From NCBI GenBank assembly GCA_036971475.1, contig JBAIZL010000376.1:7997501-8061500 (forward strand): a stretch of DNA of 64,000 nucleotides, in the 5' to 3' direction. The stretch comes from Prosapia bicincta. Lineage: Eukaryota > Arthropoda > Insecta > Hemiptera > Cercopidae. The notes beneath the pieces are model-generated. The model saw only the letters and a program-made list of their open reading frames with translations, was not told the DNA's origin and ran no database searches. Positions 13,201 to 27,800 of the stretch are shown here, in pieces (position 1 is the first letter of the stretch; the number at the start of each line of letters is the position of its first letter). Both the position numbers and the translations under genes were made by a program.

Positions 13201-16200
13201 ATGCATAGCAACGCTTTCATGAATTTTGTGAAAAAAATATATTTTTTCAACATTTCATAAAGACTAGCAACGCTTTCATGAATTTTGTAAAAAAAATATA
13301 TTTTTTCAACATTTTTTAATGCCTAGCAACGCTGTTATGAATAATGTGATATAAATTTATTTATCCAACATTTTAAAATGCCTAGCAACGCTGTTATGAA
13401 TAATGTAAAAAAAATTTATTTTGTCCACATCTCATATTGCCTAGCAACGCTTTCAAAAATTTTGTAAAAAAAATATATTTTTTCAACATTTTAAAATGCG
13501 TAGCAACGCTTTCATGAATTTTGTAAAAAAAATATATTTTTTCAACTTTTCAAAATCCTTCGCAACGCTTTCATGAATTTTGTAAAAAAAATATATTTTT
13601 TCAACATTTCCAAATGCCTAGCAACGCTGTTATGAATAATGTAAAAAAAACTTATTTTTTCAGCATTTCATAAAGCCTAGCAACGCTTTCATGAATTTTG
13701 TAAAAAAAATATATTTTTTCAACATTTTAAAATGCATAGCAACGCTTTCATGAATTTTGTGAAAAAAATATATTTTTTCAACATTTCATATAGACTAGCA
13801 ACGCTTTCATGAATTTTGTAAAAAAAATTTATTTTTTCAACATTTTTTAATGCCTAGCAACGCTGTTATGAATAATGTGATAAAAATGTATTTATCCAAC
13901 ATTTTAAAATGCCTAGCAACGCTGTTATGAATATTGTAAAAAAAATTTATTTTGTCCACATTTCATATTGCGTAGCAACGCTTTCAAGAATTTTGTAAAA
14001 AAAATAAATTTTTTCAACATTTTAAAATCCCTCACAACGCTTTCTCGAATTTTTGAAATAAAGTATATTTTTTCAACATTTCAAAATGCCTAGCAACGCT
14101 GTTATGAATAATGTGAAAACAATTTATTTTTCCAACATTTTAAAATGCCTAGCAACGCTGTTATGAATAATGTAAAAAAAATTATTTTGTCAACATTTCA
14201 CATTGCCTACCAACGCTGTTATGAATAATGTGAAAAAAATGTATTTTTTCAACATTTCATAATGCCTAGCAACGCTTTCAAGAATTTTGTAAAAAAAATA
14301 TATTTTTTCAACATTTTAAAATGCATAGCAACGCTTTCATGAATTTTGGGAAAAAATATATTTTTTCAACATTTCAAAATGCTAGCAACGCTTTCATGAA
14401 TTTTGTGAAAAAAATATAATTTTTCAACATTACAAAATGCCTAGCAAAGCTGTTATGAATTTTGTGAAAAAAAATATATTCTTTCAACATTTTAAAATGC
14501 CTAGCAACGCTTGCAATAATTGTGTGAAAAAAATATATTTTTTCAACATTTTAAAATGCCTAGCAAAGCTGTTATGAAAAATGTGAAAACAATTTATTTT
14601 TCCAACATTTTAAAATGCCTAGCAACGCTGTTATGAATAATGTAAAAAAAATTATTTTGTCAACATTTCACATTGCCTACCAACGCTGTTATGAATAATG
14701 TGAAAAAATTTAAATTTTCTACATTTCATAATGCCTAGCAACGCTTTCAAAATTTTTGTAAAAAAATATATTTTTTTAACATTTTAAAATGCCTAGCAAC
14801 GCTTTCAAGAATTTTGTAAAGAAATATATTTTTTCAACATTTTAAAATGCCTAGCAACGCTGTTATGAAAAATGTGCAAACAATTTATTTTTCCAACATT
14901 TTAAAATGCCTAGCAACGCTGTTATGAATAATGTAAAAAAAAAATTTTGTCAACATTCACATTGCCTACCAACGCTGTTATGAATAATGTGAAAAAAATG
15001 TATTTTTTCAACATTTCATAATGCCTAGCAACGCTTTCAAGAATTTTGTAAAAAAAATATATTTTTTCAACATTTTAAAATGCATAGCAACGCTTTCATG
15101 AATTTTGGGAAAAAATTATTTTTTCAACATTTCAAAATGCCTAGCAACGCTTTCATGAATTTTGTGAAAAAAATATATTTTTTCAACATTACAAAATGCC
15201 TAGCAAAGCTGTTATGAATTATGTAAAAAAATATATTTTTTCCACATTTTAAAATGCCTAGCAACGCTTGCAATAATTGTGTGAAAAAAAAATATTTTTT
15301 CAACATTTTAAAATGCCTAGCAACGCTGTTATGAATAATGTGAAAAAATATATTGTTTCAACATTTCATAATGCCTAGAAACGCTTTCAAGATTTTTGTA
15401 AAAAAATATATTTTTTTAACATTTTAAAATGCCTAGCAACGCTTTCATGACTTTTGTGAAAAAAATTAATTTTTCCAACATTTCAAAATCCCTAGCAACG
15501 CTTTCATGAATTTTGTGACAAAAAATTATTTTTAATCATTTCAAAATGCCTAGCAACGCTTTCATGAATTTTGTGAAAAAATATATTGTTTCAACATTTC
15601 AAAATGGCTAGCAACGCAGTTATGAATAATGTGAAAAAAAAATTATTTTTTCAACATTTCATAATGCCTAGCAACGCTTACAAGAATTTTGTGAAAAAAA
15701 TATATTTTTTCAACATTTTAAATGCATAGCAACGTTTTCATTAATTTTGTGAAAAAAATATATTTTTTCAGCATTTCATAAAGCCTAGCAACGCTTTCAT
15801 GAATTTTGTAAAAAAAATATATATTTTCAACATTTTAAAATGCATAGCAACGCTTTCATGAATTTTGTGAAAAAAATATATTTTTTCAACATTTCATAAA
15901 GACTAGCAACGCTTTCATGAATTTTGTAAAAAAAATATATTTTTTCAACATTTTTTAATGCCTAGCAACGCTGTTATGAATAATGTGATAAAAATTTATT
16001 TATCCAACATTTTAAAATGCCTAGCAACGCTGTTATGAATAATGTAAAAAAAATTTATTTTGTCCACATTTCATATTGCCTAGCAACGCTTTCAAGAATT
16101 TTGTAAAAAAAATATATGTTTTCAACATTTTAAAATGCGTAGCAACGCTTTCATGAATTTTGTAAAAAAAATATATTTTTTCAACTTTTCAAAATCCTTC

Positions 16201-17621
16201 GAAACGCTTTCACGAATTTTGAAAAAAAAGTATATTTTTCAACATTTCAAAATGCCTAGCAACGCTTTCATGAATTTTGTAAAAAAAATATATTTTTTCA
16301 AAATTTCAAAATGCCTAGCAACGCTTTCATGAATTTTGTAAAAAAAATATATTTTTTCAACATTTCCAAATTCCTAGCAACGCTGTTATGAATAATGTAA
16401 AAAAAACTTATTTTTTCAGCATTTCATAACGCCTAGCAACGCTTTCATGAATTTTGTAAAAAAAATATATTTTTTCAACATTTTAAAATGCATAGCAACG
16501 CTTTCATGAATTTTGTGAAAAAATATATTTTTTCAACATTTCATAAAGACTAGCAACGCTTTCATGAATTTTGTAAAAAAAATATATGTTTTCAACATTT
16601 TAAAATGCGTAGCAACGCTTTCATGAATTTTGTAAAAAAAATATATTTTTTCAACTTTTCAAAATCCTTCGCAACGCTTTCACGAATTTTGGAAAAAAAG
16701 TATATTTTTCAACATTTCAAAAAGCCTAGCAACGCTTTCATGAATTTTGTAAAAAAAATATGTTTTTTCAACATTTCAAAATGCCTAGCAACGCTGTTAT
16801 GAACAATGTGAAGAAAAATATATTTTTCAACATTTCATAATGCCTAGCAACGCTTACAAGAATTTTGTGAAAAAAATATATTTGTTCAACATTTTAAATT
16901 CATAGCAACGCTTTCATGAATTTTGTGAAAAAAATATATTTTTTCAACATTTCAAAATGCTTAGCAACGCTGTTGTGATTTATGTAAAAAATATATTTTT
17001 TCAACAATTAAAAATGTCTAGCAACGCTGTTATGAATAATTATAAAAAAAATTATTTTTTCAACATTTCATATAGCCTAGCAACGCTTTCAGGAATTTAG
17101 TAAAAAAATATATTTTTTCAACATTTCATAATGCCTAGCACCGCTATTATGAATAGTGTGAAAAAAAAATAATTTTTCAACATTTTAAAATGCATAGCAA
17201 CGCTTTCATGAATTTTGTACAAAAATATATTTTTTCAACATTTTAAAATGCCTAGCAACTCTTTCAATAATTGTGTGAAAAAAATATATTTTTTCAACAT
17301 TTTAAAATGCCTAGCAACGCTTGCAATAATTGTGTGAAAGAAATATATTTTTTCAACATTTCAAAATGCGTAGCACCGCTGTAATGAATAATGTGAAAAA
17401 AATTATTTTTTCAACATTTTAAAATGCCTAGCAACGCTGTTATGAATATTGTGATAAAAATTTAGTTTTTCAACATTTCATATTGCCTAGCAACGCTTTT
17501 TCGAAATTTGTAAAAAAAATATATTTTTTCAACATTTCATAATGCCTATCAACGCTTTCATGAAAATTGTAAAAAAATATATTTTTTTTCAACGTTTCAA
17601 AATACCTAGCAACGCTTTCAT
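5241..17621 (+). repeat. Higher-order repeat: five units of about 2.2-2.6 kb
   Basis: A three-monomer landmark recurs at regular spacing: a monomer with gacttttgtgaaaaaaatt, then one ending in aaaatccctagc, then one with gtgacaaaaaattattttta. The gacttttg (gacatttg in the last) copies start at 5241, 7710, 10171, 12812, 15449 and 17622. Spacings are 2469, 2461, 2641, 2637 and 2173 bp, about 37 to 45 monomers. Within each unit other rare variants follow in the same order (aatggctagc with cagttatg, ttacaagaattttg, gataaaaatttatttatcc, aatgcgtagc, aatccttcg). This is HOR organisation. Units differ by whole numbers of monomers, as expected of unequal crossing-over. Confidence 0.85.
7580..12680 (+). 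repeat. 5.1-kb satellite segmental duplication, copy 1
   Basis: This block spans two HOR units and is followed directly by a second copy. Corresponding points lie 5102 bp apart at both ends (7586 and 12688; 11503 and 16605) but 5278-5279 bp apart in the middle (9846 and 15124; 10856 and 16135). The middle shift is explained by a block of about 176 bp present only in copy 2 at about 13840-14020, and a block of the same size missing from copy 2 at about 16570. Both are three monomers long. Confidence 0.88.
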
Positions 17622-17841
17622 GACATTTGTGAAAAAAATTAATTTTTCCAACATTTCAAAATCCCTAGCAACGCTTTCATGAATTTTGTGACAAAAAATT
17701 ATTTTTAATCATTTCAAAATGCCTAGCAACGCTTTCATGAATTTTGTGAAAAAATATATTGTTTCAACATTTCAAAATGGCTAGCAACGCAGTTATGAAT
17801 AATGTGAAAAAAAAATTATTTTTTCAACATTTCATAATGCC
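12681..17841 (+). repeat. 5.1-kb satellite segmental duplication, copy 2
   Basis: Direct tandem copy of the preceding block, nearly identical over long runs; the two copies even encode the same spurious reading frames (for example 15124-15306 matches 9846-10028). Differences seen are the two three-monomer indels described for copy 1, one extra monomer near 17590-17650, and scattered single-base changes. The junction is near 12680, where the left copy ends with the odd core ccaagcaacgc. Confidence 0.88.
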
Positions 17842-18899
17842 TAGCAACGCTTACAAGAATTTAGTGAAAAAAATATATTTTTTCAACATTTTAAATGCAT
17901 AGCAACGCTTTCATTAATTTTGTGAAAAAAATATATTTTTTCAACATTTCAAAATGCCTAGCAACGCTTTCATGAATTTTGTAAACAAAATTAATTTTTT
18001 CAACATTTCATAATGCCTAGCAACGCTTTCATGAATTTTGTACAAAAATATATTTTTTCAAGATTTTAAAATGCCTAGCAACTCTTTCAATATTTGTGTG
18101 AATAAAATATATTTTTTCAACATTTTAAAATGCCTAGCAACGCTTGCAATAATTGTGTGAAAGAAATATATTTTTTCAACATTTCAAAATGCCTATCAAC
18201 GCTTTCATGAATTTTGTAAAAAAAATATATTTTTTTCCACATTTCAAAATGCCTAGCAACGCTTTCACGAATTTTGGAAAAAAAGTATATTTTTTCAACA
18301 TTTCAAAATGCCTAGCAACGCTGTTCTGAATATTGTGAAAAAAAATTATTTTTTCAACATTTCAAAATGCTTAGCAACGCTGTTATGAAAAATGTGAAAA
18401 AAATTAATTTTTTCAACATTTTAAAATGCCTAGCAACGCTGTTATGAATATTGTGAAAGAAATTTAGTTTTTCAACATTTCAAAATGCTTAGCAACGCTG
18501 TTATGAATAATATGAAAAACATTTATTTTTTCAACATTTTAAAATGCCTAGCAACGCTGTTATGAATATTGTGAAAGAAATTTAGTTTTTCAACATTTCA
18601 TATTGCCTAGCAACGCTTTTTAAAAAATAGTAAAAAAAATATATTTTTTCAACATTTCAAAATGCCTAGCAACCCTTCCATGAATTTTGTAAAAAAAATA
18701 TATGTTTTCAACATTTTAAAATGCCTAGCAACGCTATCAATAATTGTGTGAAAAAAATATATTTTTTCCACATTTCAAAATGCCTAGCAACGCTTTAATG
18801 AAATTTTTAAAAAAAATATATTTTTTCAACATTTCAAAATACCTAGCAACGCTTTCACGAATTTTGTAAAACAAAGTATATTTTTTCAACATTACAAAA

Positions 18900-21800
18900 T
18901 GCCTAGCAACGCTTTCATGAATTTTGTAAAAAAAATATATTTTTTCAACATTTCAAAATGCCTAGCAACGCTTTCATGAATTTTGTGAAAAATATATAAT
19001 TTTTCAACATTTCAAAATGCCTAGCAACGCTTTCATGAATTTTGTAAACAAAATTAATTTTTTCAACAATTCATAATGCCTAGCAACGCTTTCATGAATT
19101 TTGTACAAAAATATATTTTTTCAAAATTTTAAAATGCCTAGCAACTCTTTCAATATTTGTGTGAATAAAATATATTTTTTCAACATTTTAAAATGCCTAG
19201 CAACGCTTGCAATAATTGTGTAAAAGAAATATATTTTTTCAACATTTCAAAATGCCTATCAACGCTTTCATGAATTTTGTAAAAAAAATATATTTTTTTC
19301 CACATTTCAAAATGCCTAGCAACGCTTTCACGAATTTTGGAAAAAAAGTATATTTTTTCAACATTTCAAAATGCCTAGCAACGCTGTTCTGAATATTGTG
19401 AAAAAAAATTATTTTTTCAACATTTCAAAATGCTTAGCAACGCTGTTATGAATAATGTGAAAAAAATTTATTTTTTCAACATTTTAAAATGCCTAGCAAC
19501 GCTGTTATGAATATTGTGAAAGAAATTTAGTTTTTCAACATTTCATATTGCCTAGCAACGCTTTTTCAAAATTAGTAAAAAAAATATATTTTTTCAACAT
19601 TTCAAAATGCCTAGCAACCCTTTCATGAATTTTGTAAAAAAAATATTTTTTTTCAACATTTCAAAATGCCTAGGAACGCTTTCATGAATTTTCTGAAAAA
19701 ATATATTTTTTCAACATTTCTAAATGTCTAGCAACGCTCTTATGTATAATGTGAAGAAATATATTTTTTCAACATTTCAAAACGCCTAGCAACGCTTTCA
19801 AAAATTGTGTGAAAAAATATATTTTTTCAACATTTTAAAATGCCTAGCAACGCTCTCATGAGTTTTGTGAAAAAAAATTTATTTTTTCAACCTTTCAAAA
19901 TGCCTAGCAACTTTTTCATGAATTTGGTAAACATAATATATTTTATCCACATTTCAAAATGCCTAGCAACGCTTTCATGAATTTTGTGAAAAAATATATT
20001 GTTTCAACATTTCATAATGCCTAGCAATGCTTTCAGGAATTTTGTAAAAAAAAAATATATTTTTTCAACATTTCAAAATGCCTAGCAACGCTGTTATGAA
20101 TAATGTGAAAAACATTTATTTTTTAACATTTCACAATTCCTAGCAACGCTTTCATGAATTTTGTGAAAAAATATATTGTTTCAACATTTTAAAATGCCTA
20201 GCAACGCAGTTATGAATAATGTGAAAAAAAATTATTTTTTTAACATTTCGTAATGCCTAGCAACGCTTTCAAGAATTTTGAAAAAAAATATATTTTTTCA
20301 ACATTTCAAAATGCCTATCAACGCTTTCACGAATTTTGTAAAAAAAGTATATTTTTTCAACATTTCAAAATGCCAAGCAACGCAGTTATGAATATTGTGA
20401 AAAAAAATTTATATCTTCAACATTTTAAAATGCCTAGCAACGCTGTTCTGAATATTGTGAAAAAAATTTATTTCATCAACATTTCAAAATGCTTAGCAAC
20501 GCTGTTATGAATAATGTGAAAAAAATTTATTTTTTCAACATTTTAAAATGCCTAGCAACGCTTTTATGAATATTGTGAAAGATATTTAGTTTTTCAACAT
20601 TTCATATTGCCTAGCAACGCTTTCAATAATTGTGTGAAAAAAATATATTTTTTCAACATTTCAAAATGCCTATCAACGCTTTCATGAATTTTGTAAAAAA
20701 AGTATATTTTTTCAACATTTCAAAATGCCTAGCAACGCAGTTATGATTATTGTAAAAAAAATTTATATTTTCAACATTTTAAAATTCCTAGCAACGCTAT
20801 TATGAATATTGTGAAAAAAAATTATTTTTTCAACATTTCAAAATGCCTAGCAACGCTTTTTCGAAATTTGTAAAAAAATATATTTTTTCAACATTTCAAA
20901 ATGCCTAGCAATGCTTTCATGAATTTTGGTAAAAAAATATATTTTTTCAATATTTCAAATGACTAGCAACGCTTTCATGAATTTTGTAAAGAAAATATAT
21001 CTTTTCAACATTTCAAAATGTCTAGCAACGCTTTCATGAATTTTCTACAAAAATATTATTTTTCAACATTTTAAAATGCCTAGCAACTCTTTCAATAATT
21101 GTGTGAAAAAAATATATTTTTTCAACATTTCAAAATGCCTATCAACGCTTTCATGAATTTTGTAAAAACAATATATTTTTTTCAACATTTCAAAATGCAT
21201 AGCAACGATTTCACGAATTTTGTAAAAAAAGTATATTTTTTCAACATTTCAAAATTCCCAGCAACGCTTTCATGAATTTTGTGGAAAAAAATTATTTTTT
21301 CAACATTTTAAAATGCCTAGCAACGCTTTCATGAATTTTGTGAAAATAAAATATTTTTTCAACATTTCAAAATGCCTAGCAACGCTGTTATGAATAATTA
21401 TAACAAAATTATTTTTTCAACATTTCATATAGCCTAGCAACGCTATCAATAATTGTGTGAAAAAAACATATTTTTTCAACATTTCAAAATGCCTAGCAAC
21501 GCTTTCATGAATTTTGTTAAAAAAATATATTTTTTCAATATTTCAAAATGCCTAGCAACGCTTTCATGAATTTGGTAAACAATATATATTTTTTCCACAT
21601 TTCAAAATGCCTAGCAACGCTTTTATGAATTTTGTAAAAAAAATATATTTTTTCAACATATCAAAATACCTAGCAACGCTGTTATGAATAATGTGAAAAA
21701 ATTATATTTTTTCAACATTTCAAAATGCCTAGCAACGCTTTTACGAAATTTGTAAAAAAAATATATTTTTTCAACATTTCAAAATACCTAGCAACGCTTT

Positions 21801-24800
21801 CACGAATTTTGTAAAAAAAAGTATATTTTTTCAACATTTCAAAATCCCTAGCAACGCTGTTATGAATAATGTAAAAAAAATATATTTTTTCAACATTTCA
21901 AAATGCCTAGCAACGCTTTCATGAATTTTGTGAAAAATATATATTTTTTCAACATTTCAAAATGCTTAACAACGCTTTCATGAATTTTGTAAACAAAATT
22001 ATTTTTTCAACATTGCATAATGCCTAGCAACGCTTTCATGAATTTTGTACAAAAATATATTTTTTCAACATTTTAAAATTCCTAGCAACTCTTTCAATAT
22101 TTGTGTGAATAAAATATATTTTTTCAACAATTTAAAATGCCTAGCAACGCTTGCAATAATTGTGTGAAAGAGATATATTTTTTCAACATTTCAAAATGCC
22201 TATCAACGCTTTCATGAATTTTGTAAAAAAAATATATTGTTTTCCACATTTCAAAATGCCTAGCAACGCTTTCACGAATTTTGGAAAAAAGTATATTTTT
22301 TCAACATTTCAAAATGCCTAGCAACGCTGTTATGAATATTGTGAAAGAAATTTAGTTTTTCAACATTTCATATTGCCTAGCAACCATTTCATGAATTTTG
22401 TAAAATAAATATATGTTTTCAACATTTTAAAATGCCTAGCAACGCTTTCATGAATTTTGTAAAAAAAATATATTTTTTTCCACATTTCAAAATGCCTAGC
22501 AACGCTTTCACAAATTTTGGAAAAAAAGTATATTTTTTCAACATTTCAAAATGCCTAGCAACCCTTTCATGAATTCTGTAAAAAAATATATGTTTTCAAC
22601 ATTTTAAAATGCCTAGCAACGCTATCAATAATTGTGTGAAAAAAATATATTTTTTCCACATTTCAAAATGCCTAGCAACGCTTTTATGAATTTTGTAAAA
22701 ATAATATATTTTTTCAACATTTCAAAATACCTAGCAACGCTGTTATGAATAATGTGAAAAAATATATTTTTTCAACATTTCAAAATGCCTAGCAACGCTT
22801 TTTCAAAATTAGTAAAAAAAATATATTTTTTCAACATTTCAAAATGCCTAGCAACCCTTTCATGAATTTTGTAAAAGAAATATATGTTTTCAACATTTCA
22901 AAATGCCTAGCAACGCTTTCATGAATTTTGTGAAAAATATATATTTTTTCAACATTTCAAAATGCCTAACAACGCTTTCATGAATTTTGTAAACAAAATT
23001 ATTTTTTCAACATTGCATAATGCCTAGCAACGCTTTCATGAATTTAGTACAAAAATATATTTTTTTCCACATTTCAAAATGCCTAGCAACGCTTTCACAA
23101 ATTTTGGAAAAAAAGTATATTTTTTCAACATTTCAAAATGCCTAGCAACCCTTTCATGAATTCTGTAAAAAAAATATATGTTTTCAACATTTTAAAATGC
23201 CTAGCAACGCTATCAATAATTGTGTGAAAAAAATATATGTTTTCAACATTTCAAAATGCCTAGCAACGCTTTTTCAAAATTCGTAAAAAAAATATATTTT
23301 TTCAACATATCAAAATGCCTAGCAACCCTTTCATGAATTTTGTAAAAGAAATATATGTTTTCAACATTTCAAAATGCCTAGCAACGCTTTCATGAATTTT
23401 GTGAAAAATATATATTTTTTCAACATTTCAAAATGCCTAACAACGCTTTCATGAATTTTGTAAACAAAATTATTTTTTCAACATTTTAAAATGCCTAGCA
23501 ACGCTTTCATGAATTTTGTAAAAAAAATATATTTTTTTCCACATTTCAAAATGCCTAGCAACGCTTTCACAAATTTTGGAAAAAAAGTATATTTTTTCAA
23601 CATTTCAAAATGCCTAGCAACCCTTTCATGAATTCTTTAAAAAAAATATATGTTTTCAACATTTTAAAATGCCTAGCAACGCTATCAATAATTGTGTGAA
23701 AAAAATATATTTTTTCCACATTTCAAAATGCCTAGCAACGCTTTTATGAATTTTGTAAAAATAATATATTTTTTCAACATTTCAAAATACCTAGCAACGC
23801 TGTTATGAATAATGTGAAAAAATATATTTTTTCAACATTTCAAAATGCCTAGCAACGCTTTTTCAAAATTAGTAAAAAAAATATATTTTTTCAACATTTT
23901 AAAATGCCTAGCAACTCTTTCAATATTTGTGTGAATAAAATATATTTTTTCAACATTTTAAAATGCCTAGCAACGCTTGCAATAATTTTGTGAAAGAAAT
24001 ATATTTTTTCAACATTTCAAAATGCCTATCAACGCTTTCATGAATTTTGTAAAAAAAATATATTTTTTTCCACATTTCAAAATGCCTAGCAACGCTTTCA
24101 CAAATTTTGGAAAAAAAGTATATTTTTTCAACATTTCAAAATACCTAGCAACGCTGTTATGAATAATGTGAAAAAAATATATTTTTTCAACATTTCAAAA
24201 TGCCTAGCAACGCTTTTTCGAAATTTGTAAAAAAATATATTTTTTCAACATTTCAAAATACCTAGCAACGCTTTCACGAATTTTGTAAAAAAAAGTATAT
24301 TTTTTCAACATTTCAAAATGCCTAGCAACCCTTTCATGAATTTTGTAAAAAAAATATATGTTTTCTACATTTTAAAATGCCTAGCAACGCTATCAATAAT
24401 TGTGTGAAAAAAATATATTTTTTCCACATTTCAAAATGCCTAGCAACGCTTTCACGAATTTTGGAAAAAAAGTATATTTTTTCAACATTTCAAAATGCCT
24501 AGCAACGCTGTTCTGAATATTGTGAAAAAAAATTATTTTTTCAACATTTCAAAATGCTTAGCAACACTGTTATGAATAATGTAAAAAAAATTTATTTTTT
24601 CAACATTTTAAAATGCCTAGCAACGCTGTTATGAATAATGTGAAAGAAATTTAGTTTTTCAACATTTCAAAATGCTTAGCAACGCTGTTATGAATAATAT
24701 GAAAAACATTTATTTTTTCAACATTTTAAAATGCCTAGCAACGCTGTTATGAATATTGTGAAAGAAATTTAGTTTTTCAACATTTCATATTGCCTAGCAA

Positions 24801-27800
24801 CGCTTTTTAAAAATTAGTAAAAAAAATATATTTTTTCCACATTTCAAAATGCCTAGCAACGCTTTCACAAATTTTGGAAAAAAAGTATATTTTTTCAACA
24901 TTTCAAAATACCTAGCAACGCTGTTATGAATAATGTGAAAAAAATATATTTTTTCAACATTTCAAAATGCCTAGCAACGCTTTTTCGAAATTTGTAAAAA
25001 AATATATTTTTTCAACATTTCAAAATACCTAGCAACGCTTTCACGAATTTTGTAAAACAAAGTATATTTTTTCAACATTTCAAAATGCCTAACAACGCTT
25101 TCATGAATTTTGTAAAAAAAATATATTTTTTCAACATTTCAAAATGCCTAGCAACGCTTTCATGAATTTTGTGAAAAATATATATTTTTTCAACATTTCA
25201 AAATGCCTAGCAACGCTTTCATGAATTTTGTAAACAAAATTAATTTTTTCAACATTTCATAATGCCTAGCAACGCTTTCATGAATTTTGTACAAAAATAT
25301 ATTTTTTCAAGATTTTAAAATGCCTAGCAACTCTTTCAATATTTGTGTGAATAAAATATATTTTTTCAACATTTTAAAATGCCTAGCAACGCTTGCAATA
25401 ATTGTGTGAAAGAAATATATTTTTTCAACATTTCAAAATGCCTATCAACGCTTTCATGAATTTTGAAAAAAAATATATTTTTTTCCACATTTCAAAATGC
25501 CTAGCAACGCTTTCACGAATTTTGGAAAAAAAGTATATTTTTTCAACATTTTAAAATGCCTAGCAACGCTGTTATGAATATTGTGAAAGAAATTTAGTTT
25601 TTCAACATTTCAAAATGCTTAGCAACGCTGTTATGAATAATATGAAAATCATTTATTTTTTCAACATTTAAAAATGCCTAGCAACGCTGTTATGAATATT
25701 GTGAAAGAAATTTAGTTTTTCAACTTTTCATATTGCCTAGCAACGCTTTTTCAAAATTAGTAAAAAAAATATATTTTTTCAACATTTCAAAATGCCTAGC
25801 AACCCTTTCATGAATTTTGTAAAAAAAATATTTTTTTCAACATTTCAAAATGCGTAGCAACGCTTTCATGAATTTTCTGAAAAAATATATTTTTTCAACA
25901 TTTCTAAATGCCTAGCAACGCTCTTATGTATAATGTGAAGAAATATATTTTTTCAACATTTCAAAATGCCTAGCAACGCTTTCAAAAATTGTGTGAAAAA
26001 ATATATTTTTTCAACATTTTAAAATGCCTAGCAACGCTCTCATGAGTTTTGTGAAAAAAAATTCATTTTTTCAACCTTTCAAAATGCCTAGCAACTTTTT
26101 CATGAATTTGGTAAACATAATATATTTTATCCACATTTCAAAATGCCTAGCAACGCTTTCATGAATTTTGTGAAAAAATATATTGTTTCAACATTTCAAA
26201 ATGCCTAGCAACGCTGTTATGAAAATGTGAAAAACATTTATTTTTTAACATTTCACAATTCCTAGCAACGCTTTCATGGATTTTATGAAAAAATATATTG
26301 TTTCAACATTTTAAAATGCCTAGCAACGCAGTTATGAATAATGTGAAAAAAATTATTTTTTTAACATTTCGTAATGCCTAGCAATGCTTTCAAGAATTTT
26401 GAAAAAAAATATATTTTTCAACATTTCAAAATGCCTATCAACGCTTTCACGAATTTTGTAAAAAAAGTATATTTTTTCAACATTTCAAAATGCCAAGCAA
26501 CGCAGTTATGAATATTGTGAAAAAAAATTTATATCTTCAACATTTTAAAATGCCTAGCAACGCTGTTCTGAATATTGTGAAAAAAATTTATTTCATCAAC
26601 ATTTCAAAATGCTTAGCAACGCTGTTATGAATAATGTGAAAAAAATTTATTTTTTCAACATTTTAAAATGCCTAGCAACGCTTTTATGAATATTGTGAAA
26701 GATATTTAGTTTTTCAACATTTCATATTGTCTAGCAACGCTTTCAATAATTGTGTGAAAAAAATATATTTTTTCAACATTTCAAAATGCCTATCAACGCT
26801 TTCATGAATTTTGTAAAAAAAGTATATTTTTTCAACATTTCAAAATGCCTAGCAACGCAGTTATGATTATTGTGAAAACAATTTATATTTTCAACATTTT
26901 AAAATGCCTAGCAACGCTGTTCTGAATATTGTAAAAAAAATTTATATTTTCAACATTTTAAAATTCCTAGCAACGCTGTTATGAATATTGTGAAAAAAAT
27001 TTATTTTTTCAACATTTCAAAACGCTTAGCAACGCTGTTGTGAATAATGTGAAAAAAAATTATTTTTCCAACATTTTAAAATGCCTAGCAAGGCTGTTAT
27101 GAATAATGTAAAAAAAACTTATTTTGTCAACTTTTTCGAAATTTGTAAAAAAAATATATTTTTTCAACATTTCAAAATGCCTAGCAACGCTTTTTCGAAA
27201 TTTGTAAAAAAAATATATTTTTTCAACATTTCAAAATGCCTAGCAATGCTTTCATGAATTTTGGTAAAAAAATATATTTTTTCAATATTTCAAATGACTA
27301 GCAACGCTTTCATGAATTTTGTAAAGAAAATATATTTTTTCAACATTTCAAAATGTCTAGCAACGCTTTCATGAATTTTCTACAAAAATATTATTTTTCA
27401 ACATTTTAAAATTCCTAGCAACTCTTTCAATAATTGTGTGAAAAAAATATATTTTTTCAACATTTCAAAATGCCTATCAACGCTTTCATGAATTTTGTAA
27501 AAACAATATATTTTTTTCAACATTTCAAAATGCCTAGCAACAATTTCACGAATTTTGTAAAAAAAGTATATTTTTTCAACATTTCAAAATGCCTAGCAAC
27601 GCTTTCATGAATTTTGTGGTAAAAAATTATTTTTTCAACATTTTAAAATGCCTAGCAACGCTTTCATGAATTTTGTGAAAATAAAATATTTTTTCAACAT
27701 TTCAAAATGCCTAGCAACGCTGTTATGAATAATTATAAAAAAATTATTTTTTCAACATTTCATATAGCCTAGCAACGCTATCAATAATTGTGTGAAAAAA

